64,000 nt of DNA from Williamsia herbipolensis (GCF_000964005.1 NZ_JXYP01000005.1:1-64000); one strand, 5' to 3'; numbered from the stretch's first letter, positions 43,620-53,144 are shown. The notes: generated from the letters alone by a model not told the origin. Numbers and translations: made by a program.

Positions 43620-44408
43620 ATGGCCGAGCTGGTGCAGGTGCGTCACGACGGTCCCGTGACCGTCATCGCGATCGACCGTCCCGAGGTGCGCAACGCGGTC
43701 GATCGTCCGACCGCCGAGGCCCTCGCGCAGGCGTGTCGCGACTTCGACGCCGACGACGACGCCGCGGTCGCGATCCTCCACGGACTCGGCGGCACCTTCT
43801 GTGCCGGTGCCGATCTCGGCGCCATCGCCGCGGGCGATCCCGAACGCATCAACCGGTTCGCACCCGACGGCGACGCCCCGATGGGGGTCTCCCGGATGCG
43901 TCTGGGCAAACCGGTGATCGCCGCCATCGAGGGATACGCCGTCGCCGGTGGCCTCGAGCTCGCCCTCTGGGCCGATCTGCGCGTGGCTGACGAGAACGCC
44001 ACCCTGGGGGTCTTCTGCCGTCGGTGGGGGGTGCCGCTGATCGACGGCGGAACCGTCCGGCTGCCCCGCCTCATCGGCGAGAGCCGCGCGATGGACCTCA
44101 TCCTCACCGGCCGCCCGGTCGACGCGACCGAGGCGCACGCGATCGGACTCGTCAACCGCGTCGCCCCCGCGGGAACCGCGCTGGAGGTCGCCATCGCCCT
44201 CGCGCACGACCTCGCCGCGTTCCCGCAGACCTGCCTGCGTGAGGACCGGATGTCGGTGCTCGAACAGGACGGCCTCAGCCTCGACCAGGCGCTGCTCAAC
44301 GAGACCCGCCATGGCGCGACGTCGCTGGTGAACGGCACCGCGCAGGGTGCAGGGCGTTTCGTGTCCGGCGCGGGCCGCCACGGCACCTTCGAGTCCGGCA
44401 CACCGTGA
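43620..44408 (+). CDS. Crotonase (enoyl-CoA hydratase) family protein
   Basis: A 262-residue crotonase of normal length. It has VRNAVDRPTAEAL near 25, GGTFCAGADLGAI near 58 (oxyanion hole), and EGYAVAGGLELALWADLR near 102. The usual catalytic Glu region reads LGVFCRRWGVPLIDGGT, without Glu, and Asp stands at the second site (AMDLILTG). So it is probably a subgroup with different chemistry. It diverges from the long crotonase across 64 bases. Confidence 0.87.
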   Translation: MAELVQVRHDGPVTVIAIDRPEVRNAVDRPTAEALAQACRDFDADDDAAVAILHGLGGTFCAGADLGAIAAGDPERINRFAPDGDAPMGVSRMRLGKPVIAAIEGYAVAGGLELALWADLRVADENATLGVFCRRWGVPLIDGGTVRLPRLIGESRAMDLILTGRPVDATEAHAIGLVNRVAPAGTALEVAIALAHDLAAFPQTCLREDRMSVLEQDGLSLDQALLNETRHGATSLVNGTAQGAGRFVSGAGRHGTFESGTP

Positions 44409-44421
44409 CCTACCGGCGCGG

Positions 44422-45435
44422 TCAGTCGGCGGCGGTGTCGACGACCGTCGCGCGTCGGCGCGACCGGTAGCCGAGAACGGTCGGGACGCCGCCCAGCACC
44501 AGCAGCGTGATCAGTCCCGCGACGCCGGCCCACAGGAGCGACCGCGCGACCAACGGGGCGTTGTCGCGGGCCAGGATCACCTGCGTCTGCCGCGTCGACT
44601 CCGGCGGGGTGATCGCGGCGGTCGGACCCAGGTCGGCCTGCGCGGCACCGATGCGGCTGTCGATGGTCTTCAGGACGGTGGTCAGCTGGCCGAAGGTCTT
44701 GGTGAACGAGTTCGCCGCCTCGACCACCCGGGGGCGTGCGGAGGACAGCGTCGCGAAGCCCTCACTGAGCTGACCGGCCGACTGCCGCGCGGAGGAGATG
44801 CCCGCGTCGACGGTTCCCGCCGATGACCGCGCCGCCGGTCCCAGACCCGCCAACGCCCGACGCAATCCGGCGATCGCGTCGGTCTGTGACGTGAGATCAC
44901 CGGTGGCCCTCTGCAGCGATCGCAGTGCGGGCAGACTGCTGCGCGCTCCCGGTATGGCGTTGGACTCGACCGCGGAGACGATGCGGTCGACGAGGTCGTC
45001 GATCGGCGCGGCGGCGTCGGACAACCGCGACACCTCTCCGAGTGCGTCGGCGGCCCGGGCCGTCAGCTGCGACACCTGCCCACCCGCCGCGGCCAACGAC
45101 GGAGCCTGCTCGAGCGCCGTCACCAGCTGCTGCGATCCGCGTCCGGCGGTGTCGACCGCGTCGAAGATCTGCCCGACACCGTCGGTCAGCGTGGTCACCG
45201 TCGCCGACCCGCCCGCGACGGCCGCGTTCAGGAAGCCGAACAGCAGCTTGGCCTCCGACAGCGAGTCGCGGGCGGACTGTACTTTCTCCGGTCGGGGGTC
45301 GGCGGCCTGTGGCGCCGCGATCGGTCGCGACGGTGCGCCCGCGGCGAACACCGCACCACCGACGATCACCGACACCGTCACCACACCGAGGAACACCGGG
45401 ACCCATCGGGGCATGCGGGAGATCGTGGCTGACAT
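44422..45435 (-). CDS. Two-helix membrane protein with long helical extracytoplasmic domain
   Basis: A 337-residue protein. A membrane helix near 11-32 and another near 300-321 frame about 260 residues that are rich in Ala, Ser, Leu and Gln and predicted to be helical (many heptad-like runs, such as LTDGVGQIFDAVDTAGRG). The shape resembles YhgE/Pip-like or methyl-accepting-like sensor stalks, without recognised motifs. It converges with the crotonase with a 13-base gap. Role unknown. Confidence 0.75.
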   Translation of the reverse strand: MSATISRMPRWVPVFLGVVTVSVIVGGAVFAAGAPSRPIAAPQAADPRPEKVQSARDSLSEAKLLFGFLNAAVAGGSATVTTLTDGVGQIFDAVDTAGRGSQQLVTALEQAPSLAAAGGQVSQLTARAADALGEVSRLSDAAAPIDDLVDRIVSAVESNAIPGARSSLPALRSLQRATGDLTSQTDAIAGLRRALAGLGPAARSSAGTVDAGISSARQSAGQLSEGFATLSSARPRVVEAANSFTKTFGQLTTVLKTIDSRIGAAQADLGPTAAITPPESTRQTQVILARDNAPLVARSLLWAGVAGLITLLVLGGVPTVLGYRSRRRATVVDTAAD

Positions 45436-45656
45436 GCCGTCAGCCTAGGTAGTCGCTCGACGGCGTCGTGGGCACTGCCGTCTGTGAACTCGCAGCATTT
45501 CCTCAGAAACGGTCGGCTCCGCGAGGTGGGGGCGTCGCGACACGGCCGCGACCCTGGCCGATCTCTCATGCATCGTCGCGCTCCGCGACGTGCGGGTTCG
45601 CTGCTCTGGCACCCTGGATACGGACATGACGTGTGAACGATGAGAGGGCGGTGGGC

Positions 45657-48467
45657 GTGAGTTCCGTCCTGGAGAAGTCGCGGGTACGCAGGCAGTCCGT
45701 CGACGGGCGTCGGCGGTTGCGGATCAGCGCCATCGAGGCGGCCGAGGCCGCGGCGCTCGCCGATGTGGCCGCCGCGATCTGCGTGCTCAGCCGGGTGCTG
45801 CCGATCGCGGGGGCCGCGATCCTCGTCTCGTCGATCCCGTTCGCCGTCCTCGGCATCCGGCGACGCCTGTCGGTGTGCATCCTCGCCGGGATCACCGGAT
45901 GGATCGTGGCGCTGCTCTTCGGTGGATACGGCACGGCGAACATGGTGGCCGCTGCCGCGTTGTCGGGGTGCTTCGCGGGCATCGCGATCCGGCGCCTCTG
46001 GTCGCCGCCGACCGTCGTCGCCGGGGCGATCCTCGGACTCGGGGTCCCGTCGGCGGCGCTGACCACCGCGGGCCTCGCGGTCTTCTCGAGCTACCGCGAG
46101 TTCATCTTCGACAACATCCGCAACAGCGTCGGCGGCGCGGCGCGACTGATCGGCAACGCCGGCGCCACCCAGGTCGAGCAGATCGACCGCGCGGTGGTGA
46201 GCGCTCTGCGGGCCTGGCCGATCACCATCCCCGTCGCGACACTTCTCGGCGTCGTGTTCACCGCGCTGTTCACCTACCTGTTCGTCAAGCGCCCGGCGCA
46301 GTCGCTGGCACGTCGTCTCGGTCCGCCCTCGACCGATGTGCTGGTGGAGGAGACCGGCCGCATCGCGCCGGTCCCGATGGAACTGCGCGATGTGTCGGTC
46401 ACCCACCCCGGGGCCACCACCCCGACCGTGTGGGGGATGAACGCCGACATCGCCCCCGGTCGTCTCACCGCTGTAGCCGGACGCAACGGGGCGGGTAAAT
46501 CGACTCTCGCCCGGGTCATCTCGGGCCGCGCCCCCACCACCGGTGTCGTGAACCGTGCGGGCAATCCCGGCCTCGGCGCGCCCGGCGGCACCGCTGTCAT
46601 CGGGCAACGCCCCGAGACCGGTGTGCTCGGTCTGCAGGTCGGCGACGACCTCGCCTGGGGTGATCCCATGATGACCCCCGAACGCGCGCGGGCGCTGCTG
46701 GACCGCGTGGGTCTCGATGTCGCGCTCGACGCCGAGACCTCCCGACTGTCCGGGGGACAACTGCAACGTCTCGCGATCGCCGGGGCCCTCGCCCGCGATC
46801 CGCAGTTGCTGGTGAGCGACGAGAGCACCGCGATGATCGACGGCCCGGGTCGTGAGGCGTTGATGACCACCTACCGCCGACTCGCCGACGGTGGCACCGC
46901 GGTGGTGCACGTGACCCACGACCCGCGCGAGATCGCCGCCGCCGACGCGACGATCATCGTCCCCGGTGGCGACACCGAACCCGCGACACCGCCTGTGGGC
47001 AACCGCCGCAACTGGATTCGCGGCGGGCGGCTCGATGTCCGCGGTCTGCGGTTCGCCCACGACAGCGGCACCCCGTGGCACCGCGCGGTCCTCGCCGACA
47101 TCGACATGACCATCGCGCCGGGGCAGACCGTGCTGGTGACCGGCGCCAACGGTGCGGGCAAGTCCACGCTGGCCCGCCTGCTCGCCGGGATCGAGAAGCC
47201 CGACGCCGGCGAGGTGCATCTCGACGGTGAGCCGGTTCTCAACAACCGCGACGGCGCACTGTTCGGCCACCAGTACGCACGACTGTCCCTGGTGCGCTCC
47301 CGTGTCCGCGACGACATCTGCGACGCCGCCGGTGTCGACCGCTCCAACGGCCGTCTGGTGTGGGAGTCGTTGCGCGAGTTGGGTCTCGATCCGTCGGTGG
47401 TGGCCGAGATGCGCGTCGATCACCTCAGTGTCGGGCAGCAGCGGCGGGTCGCGCTGGCCGGACTCCTCGCCGCACGCCCCCGGGTCCTGGTGCTCGACGA
47501 GCCGCTCGCCGGACTCGACGACGCGTCGCGGATCGCCATGGTCGCGGCCCTGCAACGGGTGCGCGCATCGGGCACCACGCTCGTCATCGTCACCCACGAC
47601 CTGAACGAACTACGCGCCATCGCCGACCGCGCGATCGACGTGGCGGTCCTCCCGCCGCGACCGCCGACGATCGAGAAGCGTCCCTCGCGGGCGTCGATGG
47701 CCGGTGTCGTGGGACGTGTTCTGCCCCGGTCGTCGCCGGCGCATCGATTGTGGGTGGGCAGCAAGGTGTTCGCCATCGTCGCGACGGCCTTGATGTTCGC
47801 GATCGATCCGGGCTGGATCACCGTCGGCGCCTCGGTGCTCATCGCCGCGGCATGGACACTCGCCGGTCGCATCCCGGTCGCCGCCCTGCCGCGGCTGCCG
47901 TGGTGGATCTTCGCGCTCATGGGGCTGGGTGGTTTCGTGACCGCGATGGGCGGTGGCAAGCCGTTCGTGACGGTGTTCGACGTCCGGCTCGGGCTCGGTG
48001 GCGCGAGCACCTGGGCCGTGCTCATCTCGATCACGATCGTGTCGTTCTATCTGTCGCTGGTCTTCTGCTGGACCACGCCGATGGCCGAGGTGCCCGCGTT
48101 CGGGCAGCGGGTCGTCGGGTGGGCGCGACGGGTGGGCATCCCGCTGCAGCCCGTCGCGGTCGCGGTGACCGTTGCGCTCCGTCTGCTGCCGTTCATGATC
48201 TCCGACTTCCGGGTGCTGCTGCAGACCGTCGGGCAGCGTCGTACGCCCGGGAAGCGGTCGGCCCAGCAGCGGGTCGAACAGTGGTCGGCCTGCATGCCCA
48301 TCGCGTGCTCGTTGGCGGTGCAGAATGCGCGCGAGGTGGCGACCGCGATGGACAACCGCGGCGGGATCGGGTCGGTCGCCCGCCCCGATCGTCGCCCGGG
48401 GATCACCGACCTCGTCGCCATCGTCTTCGTCGCCGCCGTGGTGGTCGCGGCGATCGTCGTAGGCTGA
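45657..48467 (+). CDS. Single-chain ECF-type ABC transporter (S-A-A'-T fusion)
   Basis: A 936-residue fusion. Residues 25-220 hold about six membrane helices like an S-component. Two ABC ATPase domains follow: first Walker A GRNGAGKST near 275 with LSGGQLQR near 364; second Walker A GANGAGKST near 495 with LSVGQQRR near 588 and VLDEPLAGLDD. The last 240 residues are an EcfT (CbiQ-like) membrane domain with RLLPFMISDFR and a final NAREVATAMDNRG coupling motif. The GTG at 45657 stands 8 bases after GAGAGGG; GTGs at 45651 and 45633 compete. Substrate unknown, likely a vitamin or metal. Confidence 0.88.
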   Translation: MSSVLEKSRVRRQSVDGRRRLRISAIEAAEAAALADVAAAICVLSRVLPIAGAAILVSSIPFAVLGIRRRLSVCILAGITGWIVALLFGGYGTANMVAAAALSGCFAGIAIRRLWSPPTVVAGAILGLGVPSAALTTAGLAVFSSYREFIFDNIRNSVGGAARLIGNAGATQVEQIDRAVVSALRAWPITIPVATLLGVVFTALFTYLFVKRPAQSLARRLGPPSTDVLVEETGRIAPVPMELRDVSVTHPGATTPTVWGMNADIAPGRLTAVAGRNGAGKSTLARVISGRAPTTGVVNRAGNPGLGAPGGTAVIGQRPETGVLGLQVGDDLAWGDPMMTPERARALLDRVGLDVALDAETSRLSGGQLQRLAIAGALARDPQLLVSDESTAMIDGPGREALMTTYRRLADGGTAVVHVTHDPREIAAADATIIVPGGDTEPATPPVGNRRNWIRGGRLDVRGLRFAHDSGTPWHRAVLADIDMTIAPGQTVLVTGANGAGKSTLARLLAGIEKPDAGEVHLDGEPVLNNRDGALFGHQYARLSLVRSRVRDDICDAAGVDRSNGRLVWESLRELGLDPSVVAEMRVDHLSVGQQRRVALAGLLAARPRVLVLDEPLAGLDDASRIAMVAALQRVRASGTTLVIVTHDLNELRAIADRAIDVAVLPPRPPTIEKRPSRASMAGVVGRVLPRSSPAHRLWVGSKVFAIVATALMFAIDPGWITVGASVLIAAAWTLAGRIPVAALPRLPWWIFALMGLGGFVTAMGGGKPFVTVFDVRLGLGGASTWAVLISITIVSFYLSLVFCWTTPMAEVPAFGQRVVGWARRVGIPLQPVAVAVTVALRLLPFMISDFRVLLQTVGQRRTPGKRSAQQRVEQWSACMPIACSLAVQNAREVATAMDNRGGIGSVARPDRRPGITDLVAIVFVAAVVVAAIVVG

Positions 48468-48485
48468 GAACACCAGCTGCGCCGC

Positions 48486-48530
48486 TATTGACGGTTCGTC
48501 AATAAGGGCGTTATTGTCGATCAGTCAATA
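48486..48530 (+). promoter_or_regulatory. Two tandem 19-base operators before the EthA-like gene
   Basis: TATTGACGGTTCGTCAATA (48486-48504) is a perfect inverted repeat with 7-base arms. TATTGTCGATCAGTCAATA (48512-48530) repeats it with one arm mismatch; centres are 26 bases apart. Such paired palindromes are typical TetR-family operators. They precede the monooxygenase ATG by 53 bases. No regulator gene lies next to them. Confidence 0.75.
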
Positions 48531-48582
48531 AGCGTCCGGTGGGCTCGTCAGCCGGATCGGCTCCGATGCGGAGAGGATCATC

Positions 48583-50103
48583 ATGACCCAGGCAGGCACG
48601 TCCGAGACCAGGTCGGAATCAGCAGTCGAGTTCCGTGACGTGCTGATCGTCGGTGCAGGACTCTCGGGCATCGACGCCGCGTACCGGCTGCAGGAACGCA
48701 ACCCCGGCCTGAGCTACGCGATCCTCGAGCGCCGCCAGGCGATCGGCGGCACCTGGGACCTTTTCCGGTATCCCGGCGTCCGCTCCGACAGCGACATCTA
48801 CACGCTGAGCTACCCGTTCCGTCCGTGGGACGGGGAGAAGTCCATCGCCGACGGGGACGACATCCGGCAGTACCTCGTCGACGCCGCCGCGGAGTACGGC
48901 ATCGACGAGAAGATCCGCTACGGCGTCCACGTGCTCTCGGCGGACTTCGACACCACGGTCGACCGCTGGACGGTGGAGACCGAGATCGACGGCAAGCCCG
49001 TCACCTACCAGGCACGCTTCTTCCACCTGTGCACCGGCTATTACGACTACGACGGCGGCTACACCCCCGATTTCGCGGGCATCGACCGCTTCGGCGGGCA
49101 GGTCGTGCACCCGCAGAAGTGGCCTGAGGATCTCGACTACGCCGGCAAGAAGGTGGTCGTGATCGGCAGCGGCGCCACGGCGATCACGTTGATCCCCAGC
49201 ATGTCCCGCGACGCCGAGCACGTGACGATGCTGCAGCGCTCACCCACCTACATCACGGTGCTGCCCTCGGTCGACAAGATCGCGCACGCACTGCAGAAGC
49301 GACTGCCCGCCCCGCTGGCGAGCAAGATCATCCGCGGCAAGAACGCGGGTATCTCGCTGGCGTTCTACCTCTACTGCCGTCGCTTCCCCGACTCGGCGCG
49401 CGCACGGCTGCGCGGGTTGGCCAAGCGCATCCTTCCCGACGATTTCGACGTCGACACCCACTTCAACCCGACCTACAACCCGTGGGATCAGCGCCTGTGC
49501 GTCGTCCCCGACGCAGATCTGTTCCGCGCCATCAAGTCCGGCAAGGCCGGGATCGTCACCGACACCATCGACAGCTTCGACGAGACCGGTATCCGCCTCT
49601 CGTCGGGCGACCACCTCGACGCCGACGTCGTCGTCACCGCGACCGGTCTGCAGTTGCAGGTGTTCGGCGGGATCAGCCTGGCCGTCGACGGTGAGAAGGT
49701 GACGCCCGGTGAGCGTTTCCTCTACCGCGGCCGCATGCTCGAGGGCGTCCCGAACTTCGCGTGGACGTTCGGCTACACCAACGCGTCGTGGACGCTGCGC
49801 GCCGACCTCACGTCCAAGGCCGTCGCGGATCTGTTGCACTACATGGACTCCCACGGCTACACCCACGCCTATCCCGACCGGGGCGGCAAGGAACTGCCCG
49901 ACGTGCCGATGGTGGACCTGTCGAGCGGCTACGTCGCACGGTCGGCGGGCGCCCTGCCCAAGGCCAGCGCCGACAAGCCGTGGACGGTCCGCGCGAACGT
50001 GGTGCTCGACGCGATCGACGCCAAGCGCGACAAGATCACCGAGTCGATGACGTTCGGACGCGCGCCGAAGTCCGCCCCGCAGCGCGACGCCGTCCACAGC
50101 TGA
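48583..50103 (+). CDS. Baeyer-Villiger-type flavin monooxygenase, EthA-like
   Basis: A 506-residue FAD/NADPH monooxygenase. FAD motif GAGLSG at 24-29, GGTWDLFRYPGVRSDSDIYT near 60, the Baeyer-Villiger fingerprint FGGQVVHPQKWP at 170-181, and the NADP motif GSGATAITLIPSM near 198. Long stretches read like M. tuberculosis EthA, the ethionamide activator. The substrate is probably a ketone or thioether. AGAGGATC precedes the ATG. Two palindromes upstream imply TetR control. A palindromic element follows. Confidence 0.92.
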   Translation: MTQAGTSETRSESAVEFRDVLIVGAGLSGIDAAYRLQERNPGLSYAILERRQAIGGTWDLFRYPGVRSDSDIYTLSYPFRPWDGEKSIADGDDIRQYLVDAAAEYGIDEKIRYGVHVLSADFDTTVDRWTVETEIDGKPVTYQARFFHLCTGYYDYDGGYTPDFAGIDRFGGQVVHPQKWPEDLDYAGKKVVVIGSGATAITLIPSMSRDAEHVTMLQRSPTYITVLPSVDKIAHALQKRLPAPLASKIIRGKNAGISLAFYLYCRRFPDSARARLRGLAKRILPDDFDVDTHFNPTYNPWDQRLCVVPDADLFRAIKSGKAGIVTDTIDSFDETGIRLSSGDHLDADVVVTATGLQLQVFGGISLAVDGEKVTPGERFLYRGRMLEGVPNFAWTFGYTNASWTLRADLTSKAVADLLHYMDSHGYTHAYPDRGGKELPDVPMVDLSSGYVARSAGALPKASADKPWTVRANVVLDAIDAKRDKITESMTFGRAPKSAPQRDAVHS

Positions 50104-50111
50104 CCGCTGCT

Positions 50112-50178
50112 GAGATCGTCCCCCTGGCGGGGTGCCGAGGGCTATCTGCCCTCGGCGGGCTCTGAGGGGGACGATCTC
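50112..50178. repeat. Nested palindromic element, copy A
   Basis: GAGATCGTCCCCCT (50112-50125) pairs with AGGGGGACGATCTC (50165-50178), and within it GCCGAGGG (50134-50141) with CCCTCGGC (50149-50156). Read on the minus strand, it closely resembles the element at 63,328-63,406: both share CGTCCCCCT and, after a short variable part, CCGAGGGCAGATA. It can act as a terminator for the monooxygenase, and may be a dispersed repeat. Confidence 0.75.
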
Positions 50179-50244
50179 GGCCACGGCGGCGGCGGCGGGT
50201 AAATCGGTGGCGGCCGCGTCGCCGAAACGGGCATCCTGGACCGT

Positions 50245-51603
50245 GTGAGCGTGGCCGAGACGTCGACCGGCGCCGAGCGATCGCGGTTGCCGCGTGCCCT
50301 GGCGCCGTTGGCCCGTACCCAATATCGCCTGCTCGCGATGGGTCTCGTACTGGCGACGTTCGCCGATGGCATCTGGACCGTCGGTGTCGTCTGGCAGGTC
50401 ATCGCCCTCGGCGGCGGACCCGGTGCGCTGTCGGCGATCACCACACTGGCCGCGATCGGGATGGTCGTGTCCACGCTGTTCGGTGGCGTGCTCGCCGACC
50501 GGATGTCACAGCGCAGCATCCTCATCGCGCTCGAGGTGGTCAAGCTGGTCGCCATCGGCGGCGTCGGACTGCTGGGGGTCACCGGGAACCTCGGTGTCGG
50601 TGCACTCGCCGTCGTCGGGCTGATCGGCGGCATCACCACCGGCATCTACTACCCGGCGTACTCGGCGTTGGTGCCGCGCGTGGTGCCGCCGGCGGAACTG
50701 CTCGCGGTCAACGGGTTCGAGGGCACCCTGCGTCCGGTCATCTTCCAGGCCGCGGGCCCGGCACTCGCCGGCGGACTGATCGCGATGTCCGCACCTCCCG
50801 CGGCGATCCTCGGGTCGGCCGTGGCGAGCGCACTGTCGGCGGTCTTCTACGTGCGGATGCGACCGGTGGTCGTCGAGCGTGTGACCGACGATCGACATCC
50901 GGTGCGCCGCACCATCGCCGAGATCGCCGAGGGCTTCGGCTACATGTGGCGCACACCGTGGCTGCTTGCCACGTTGTTGTTCGCGCTGATCCTGGTGATG
51001 ATGACCGCCGGCCCGCTGGAGGTGTTGGTCCCGTTCGCGATCAAGGACCGCGCCGGTGGTGACGCCGGCTCGCACGCCATGGTGCTGGCGGCCTTCGGTG
51101 TCGGAGGCGCGCTGGGTTCGCTGTTCATGGCGTCGCGACCCATGCCGCGTCGCTATCTGACGATCATGTTCGCCGTGTGGGGCCTCAGCGGGCTCCCGTT
51201 GATCGCCTTCGCCTTCGCCGACCACGTCGCGATGTTCGTGGTGGCCGCCTTCGTCATGGGCATCACCTTCGACGCGCCGATGGTGCTGTGGGGGACGCTC
51301 CTCCAACGGCGCGTGCCACCGGCGATGCTGGGTCGTGTCTCGAGCCTCGACTTCTTCGTCTCGGTCGCCTTCATGCCCGTGTCGATGGCGGTGGCCGCAC
51401 CTGTCGCGGGCGCCGTCGGTCTCACCACGACGTTCCTCCTGGCCGCGGTCATCCCCGTCCCGATCGCCGTGATCGCCTACGCCGCAGCCCGACTCGCCCA
51501 CGACGAGATCGCGCATCCGTTGCGCGAGACGGGGGCGACGTCACACGAGGAAGTCGCGACCGGCAGTGACGATGAGGTCGGTCAGCTCCGCGATCAGTGG
51601 TGA
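50245..51603 (+). CDS. MFS transporter
   Basis: A 452-residue transporter with about twelve helices. It has the MFS_3-like start (LLAMGLVLATFADGIWTVGV), the loop GGVLADRMSQRS after helix 2, and YYPAYSALVPRVV near helix 4. This is the MFS group of drug or macrolide exporters. The GTG at 50245 is preferred, without a strong ribosome site. Its last 63 bases overlap the convergent lysG-like gene. Confidence 0.87.
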   Translation: MSVAETSTGAERSRLPRALAPLARTQYRLLAMGLVLATFADGIWTVGVVWQVIALGGGPGALSAITTLAAIGMVVSTLFGGVLADRMSQRSILIALEVVKLVAIGGVGLLGVTGNLGVGALAVVGLIGGITTGIYYPAYSALVPRVVPPAELLAVNGFEGTLRPVIFQAAGPALAGGLIAMSAPPAAILGSAVASALSAVFYVRMRPVVVERVTDDRHPVRRTIAEIAEGFGYMWRTPWLLATLLFALILVMMTAGPLEVLVPFAIKDRAGGDAGSHAMVLAAFGVGGALGSLFMASRPMPRRYLTIMFAVWGLSGLPLIAFAFADHVAMFVVAAFVMGITFDAPMVLWGTLLQRRVPPAMLGRVSSLDFFVSVAFMPVSMAVAAPVAGAVGLTTTFLLAAVIPVPIAVIAYAAARLAHDEIAHPLRETGATSHEEVATGSDDEVGQLRDQW

Positions 51604-52446
51604 GTTGACCGTCCAGTGCTGCCAGTACAACTCGATGTCGACATGGTCGTCGGAGAGCACGACGACGGTGCCGGCGGCGAGGGCGTCGGCGATCTGCGCC
51701 TGCGGCACCGTGCCCCACCCGGCGCCGAGTTCGACGGCACGGTGGTATTCCGTTGACGCCGGGATGTACGTGGTCGGCGGCGACAGCGGTGTGCGCGTGT
51801 GGCGTCGGATGAGGGCGGCCATGATCGTGTCCTTGCGGTCGAAGGCCACCATCGGCGCTCGCGCGAGGTCGCGCACGTTCAGCCCGTCCGGGAACCACGT
51901 CCGGGCGAAGTCGGCGCCCGCCACCGGGAGGTAGCGCGTCGCACCGAGACGCCGTTCGGTGCATCCCCGGATCGGGGTGGGATCGGAGGTGAGGGCGCCC
52001 AGCACCTGTCCCGACCGCAGGTACTCGGTGTTGTGGCTCTCGTCGTCGCGCATCACCTCGATGGCGACGTCGAACCGGTTCTGCATGTCCACGATCACCG
52101 GCAGCAACCAGATGGCGAGCGAGTCGGCGTTGCTCGCGATGGGCAGGTGCACCCGTGGACGGTCGCGAGGGTCGTCCGGTTCGTGCTCGGCGGCGCCGGT
52201 CAGCTCGGCGAAGGCGCTGGAGGTCAACAGATCCCACTGCTTGGCGAGGCGGAGCAGCACCTCGCCGTCGGTGGTCGCGACGCACGGTTTGCTGCGCCGC
52301 ACCACGACCCGTCCGACGTCGGACTCGAGTGCCTTGATCCGCTGACTGACCGCCGACGGCGTCACGTGCAGGGCGCGAGCGGCGGCATCGAAGGTGCCCT
52401 CGCGCACCACCGCGGCCAGGGTCGCGAGGCCGTCACTCGTGATCAT
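51541..52446 (-). CDS. lysG: LysR-family regulator LysG/ArgP
   Basis: A 301-residue LysR regulator. The N-terminal helix-turn-helix reads GTFDAAARALHVTPSAVSQR followed by IKALE, the ArgP/LysG signature. The effector domain follows. It diverges from lysE across 70 bases holding a palindrome, the classic arrangement in which LysG with lysine or arginine activates lysE. Its 3' end overlaps the MFS gene by 63 bases. Confidence 0.92.
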   Translation of the reverse strand: MITSDGLATLAAVVREGTFDAAARALHVTPSAVSQRIKALESDVGRVVVRRSKPCVATTDGEVLLRLAKQWDLLTSSAFAELTGAAEHEPDDPRDRPRVHLPIASNADSLAIWLLPVIVDMQNRFDVAIEVMRDDESHNTEYLRSGQVLGALTSDPTPIRGCTERRLGATRYLPVAGADFARTWFPDGLNVRDLARAPMVAFDRKDTIMAALIRRHTRTPLSPPTTYIPASTEYHRAVELGAGWGTVPQAQIADALAAGTVVVLSDDHVDIELYWQHWTVNSPLIAELTDLIVTAGRDFLV

Positions 52447-52457
52447 GAAGTGATTCT

Positions 52458-52477
52458 AATGATTCGTCAAAATCATT
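52458..52477. promoter_or_regulatory. LysG-type operator between lysG and lysE
   Basis: AATGATTCGTCAAAATCATT is an inverted repeat with perfect 7-base arms (AATGATT and AATCATT) around 6 bases. It lies 11 bases from the lysG ATG and 39 from the lysE ATG, in an AT-rich gap, and fits a LysR-type recognition site. Confidence 0.65.
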
Positions 52478-52516
52478 CGCTGGATTGATGGTGGGTCCGT
52501 CATTAGCGTCGTCGGC

Positions 52517-53140
52517 ATGAACCCACTGCCCATCGCACTGACCGGACTCGCCACCGGTGCCGGCCTGATCATCGCGATCGGTCCGCAGAACGTCATGGTG
52601 CTGCGCAACGGTGTCGCACGGACCCACGTAGTCCCCATCGTCGCGGTGTGCGCGGTCTCCGATCTGGTCCTGATCCTCGCGGGTGTGGTCGGCCTCGGCG
52701 CCGTCGTCTCCGGGCACCCGGGCATCGTGACCGTGGCGACGGTGCTCGGCGCCGGCTACGTGATCGTGTTGGGACTCATGGCCGCTCGTCGCAGCCTGGC
52801 GCCGACGGCCATCGCGAGCGGGGAGGTCACCTCCCGCGCGGGCAGCCGGTCCCGATGGGCTGCCGTCGGTGCCGCACTCGCTCTCACGTGGCTCAACCCG
52901 CACGTCTACCTCGACACCGTGCTGACCCTCGGGGCGATCGCCAACAGCCACGGCCCCGAGGGGAAGTGGGCGTTCGCGATCGGCGCGGGCGCGGCCAGCA
53001 TCCTGTGGTTCTGCGCCCTGGGATTCGCCGCGGGCAAGCTGGCTCCGCTGTTCACCAGGCCCCGCGCCTGGCAGATCCTCGACGCGTTCGTCGCCGTCGT
53101 GATGCTGGCCGTCGGGGCGACGCTGCTCGCGTCGCTGTGA
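52517..53140 (+). CDS. lysE: LysE-type basic amino-acid exporter
   Basis: A 207-residue membrane exporter of the LysE family with about five helices. It has GLIIAIGPQNVMVLRNGV near residue 18 and WLNPHVYLDTVLTLGAIA near 120, both typical of LysE/ArgO. It exports lysine and arginine when they build up, for example during peptide growth. The pairing with lysG supports the call. Confidence 0.93.
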   Translation: MNPLPIALTGLATGAGLIIAIGPQNVMVLRNGVARTHVVPIVAVCAVSDLVLILAGVVGLGAVVSGHPGIVTVATVLGAGYVIVLGLMAARRSLAPTAIASGEVTSRAGSRSRWAAVGAALALTWLNPHVYLDTVLTLGAIANSHGPEGKWAFAIGAGAASILWFCALGFAAGKLAPLFTRPRAWQILDAFVAVVMLAVGATLLASL

Positions 53141-53144
53141 CACC

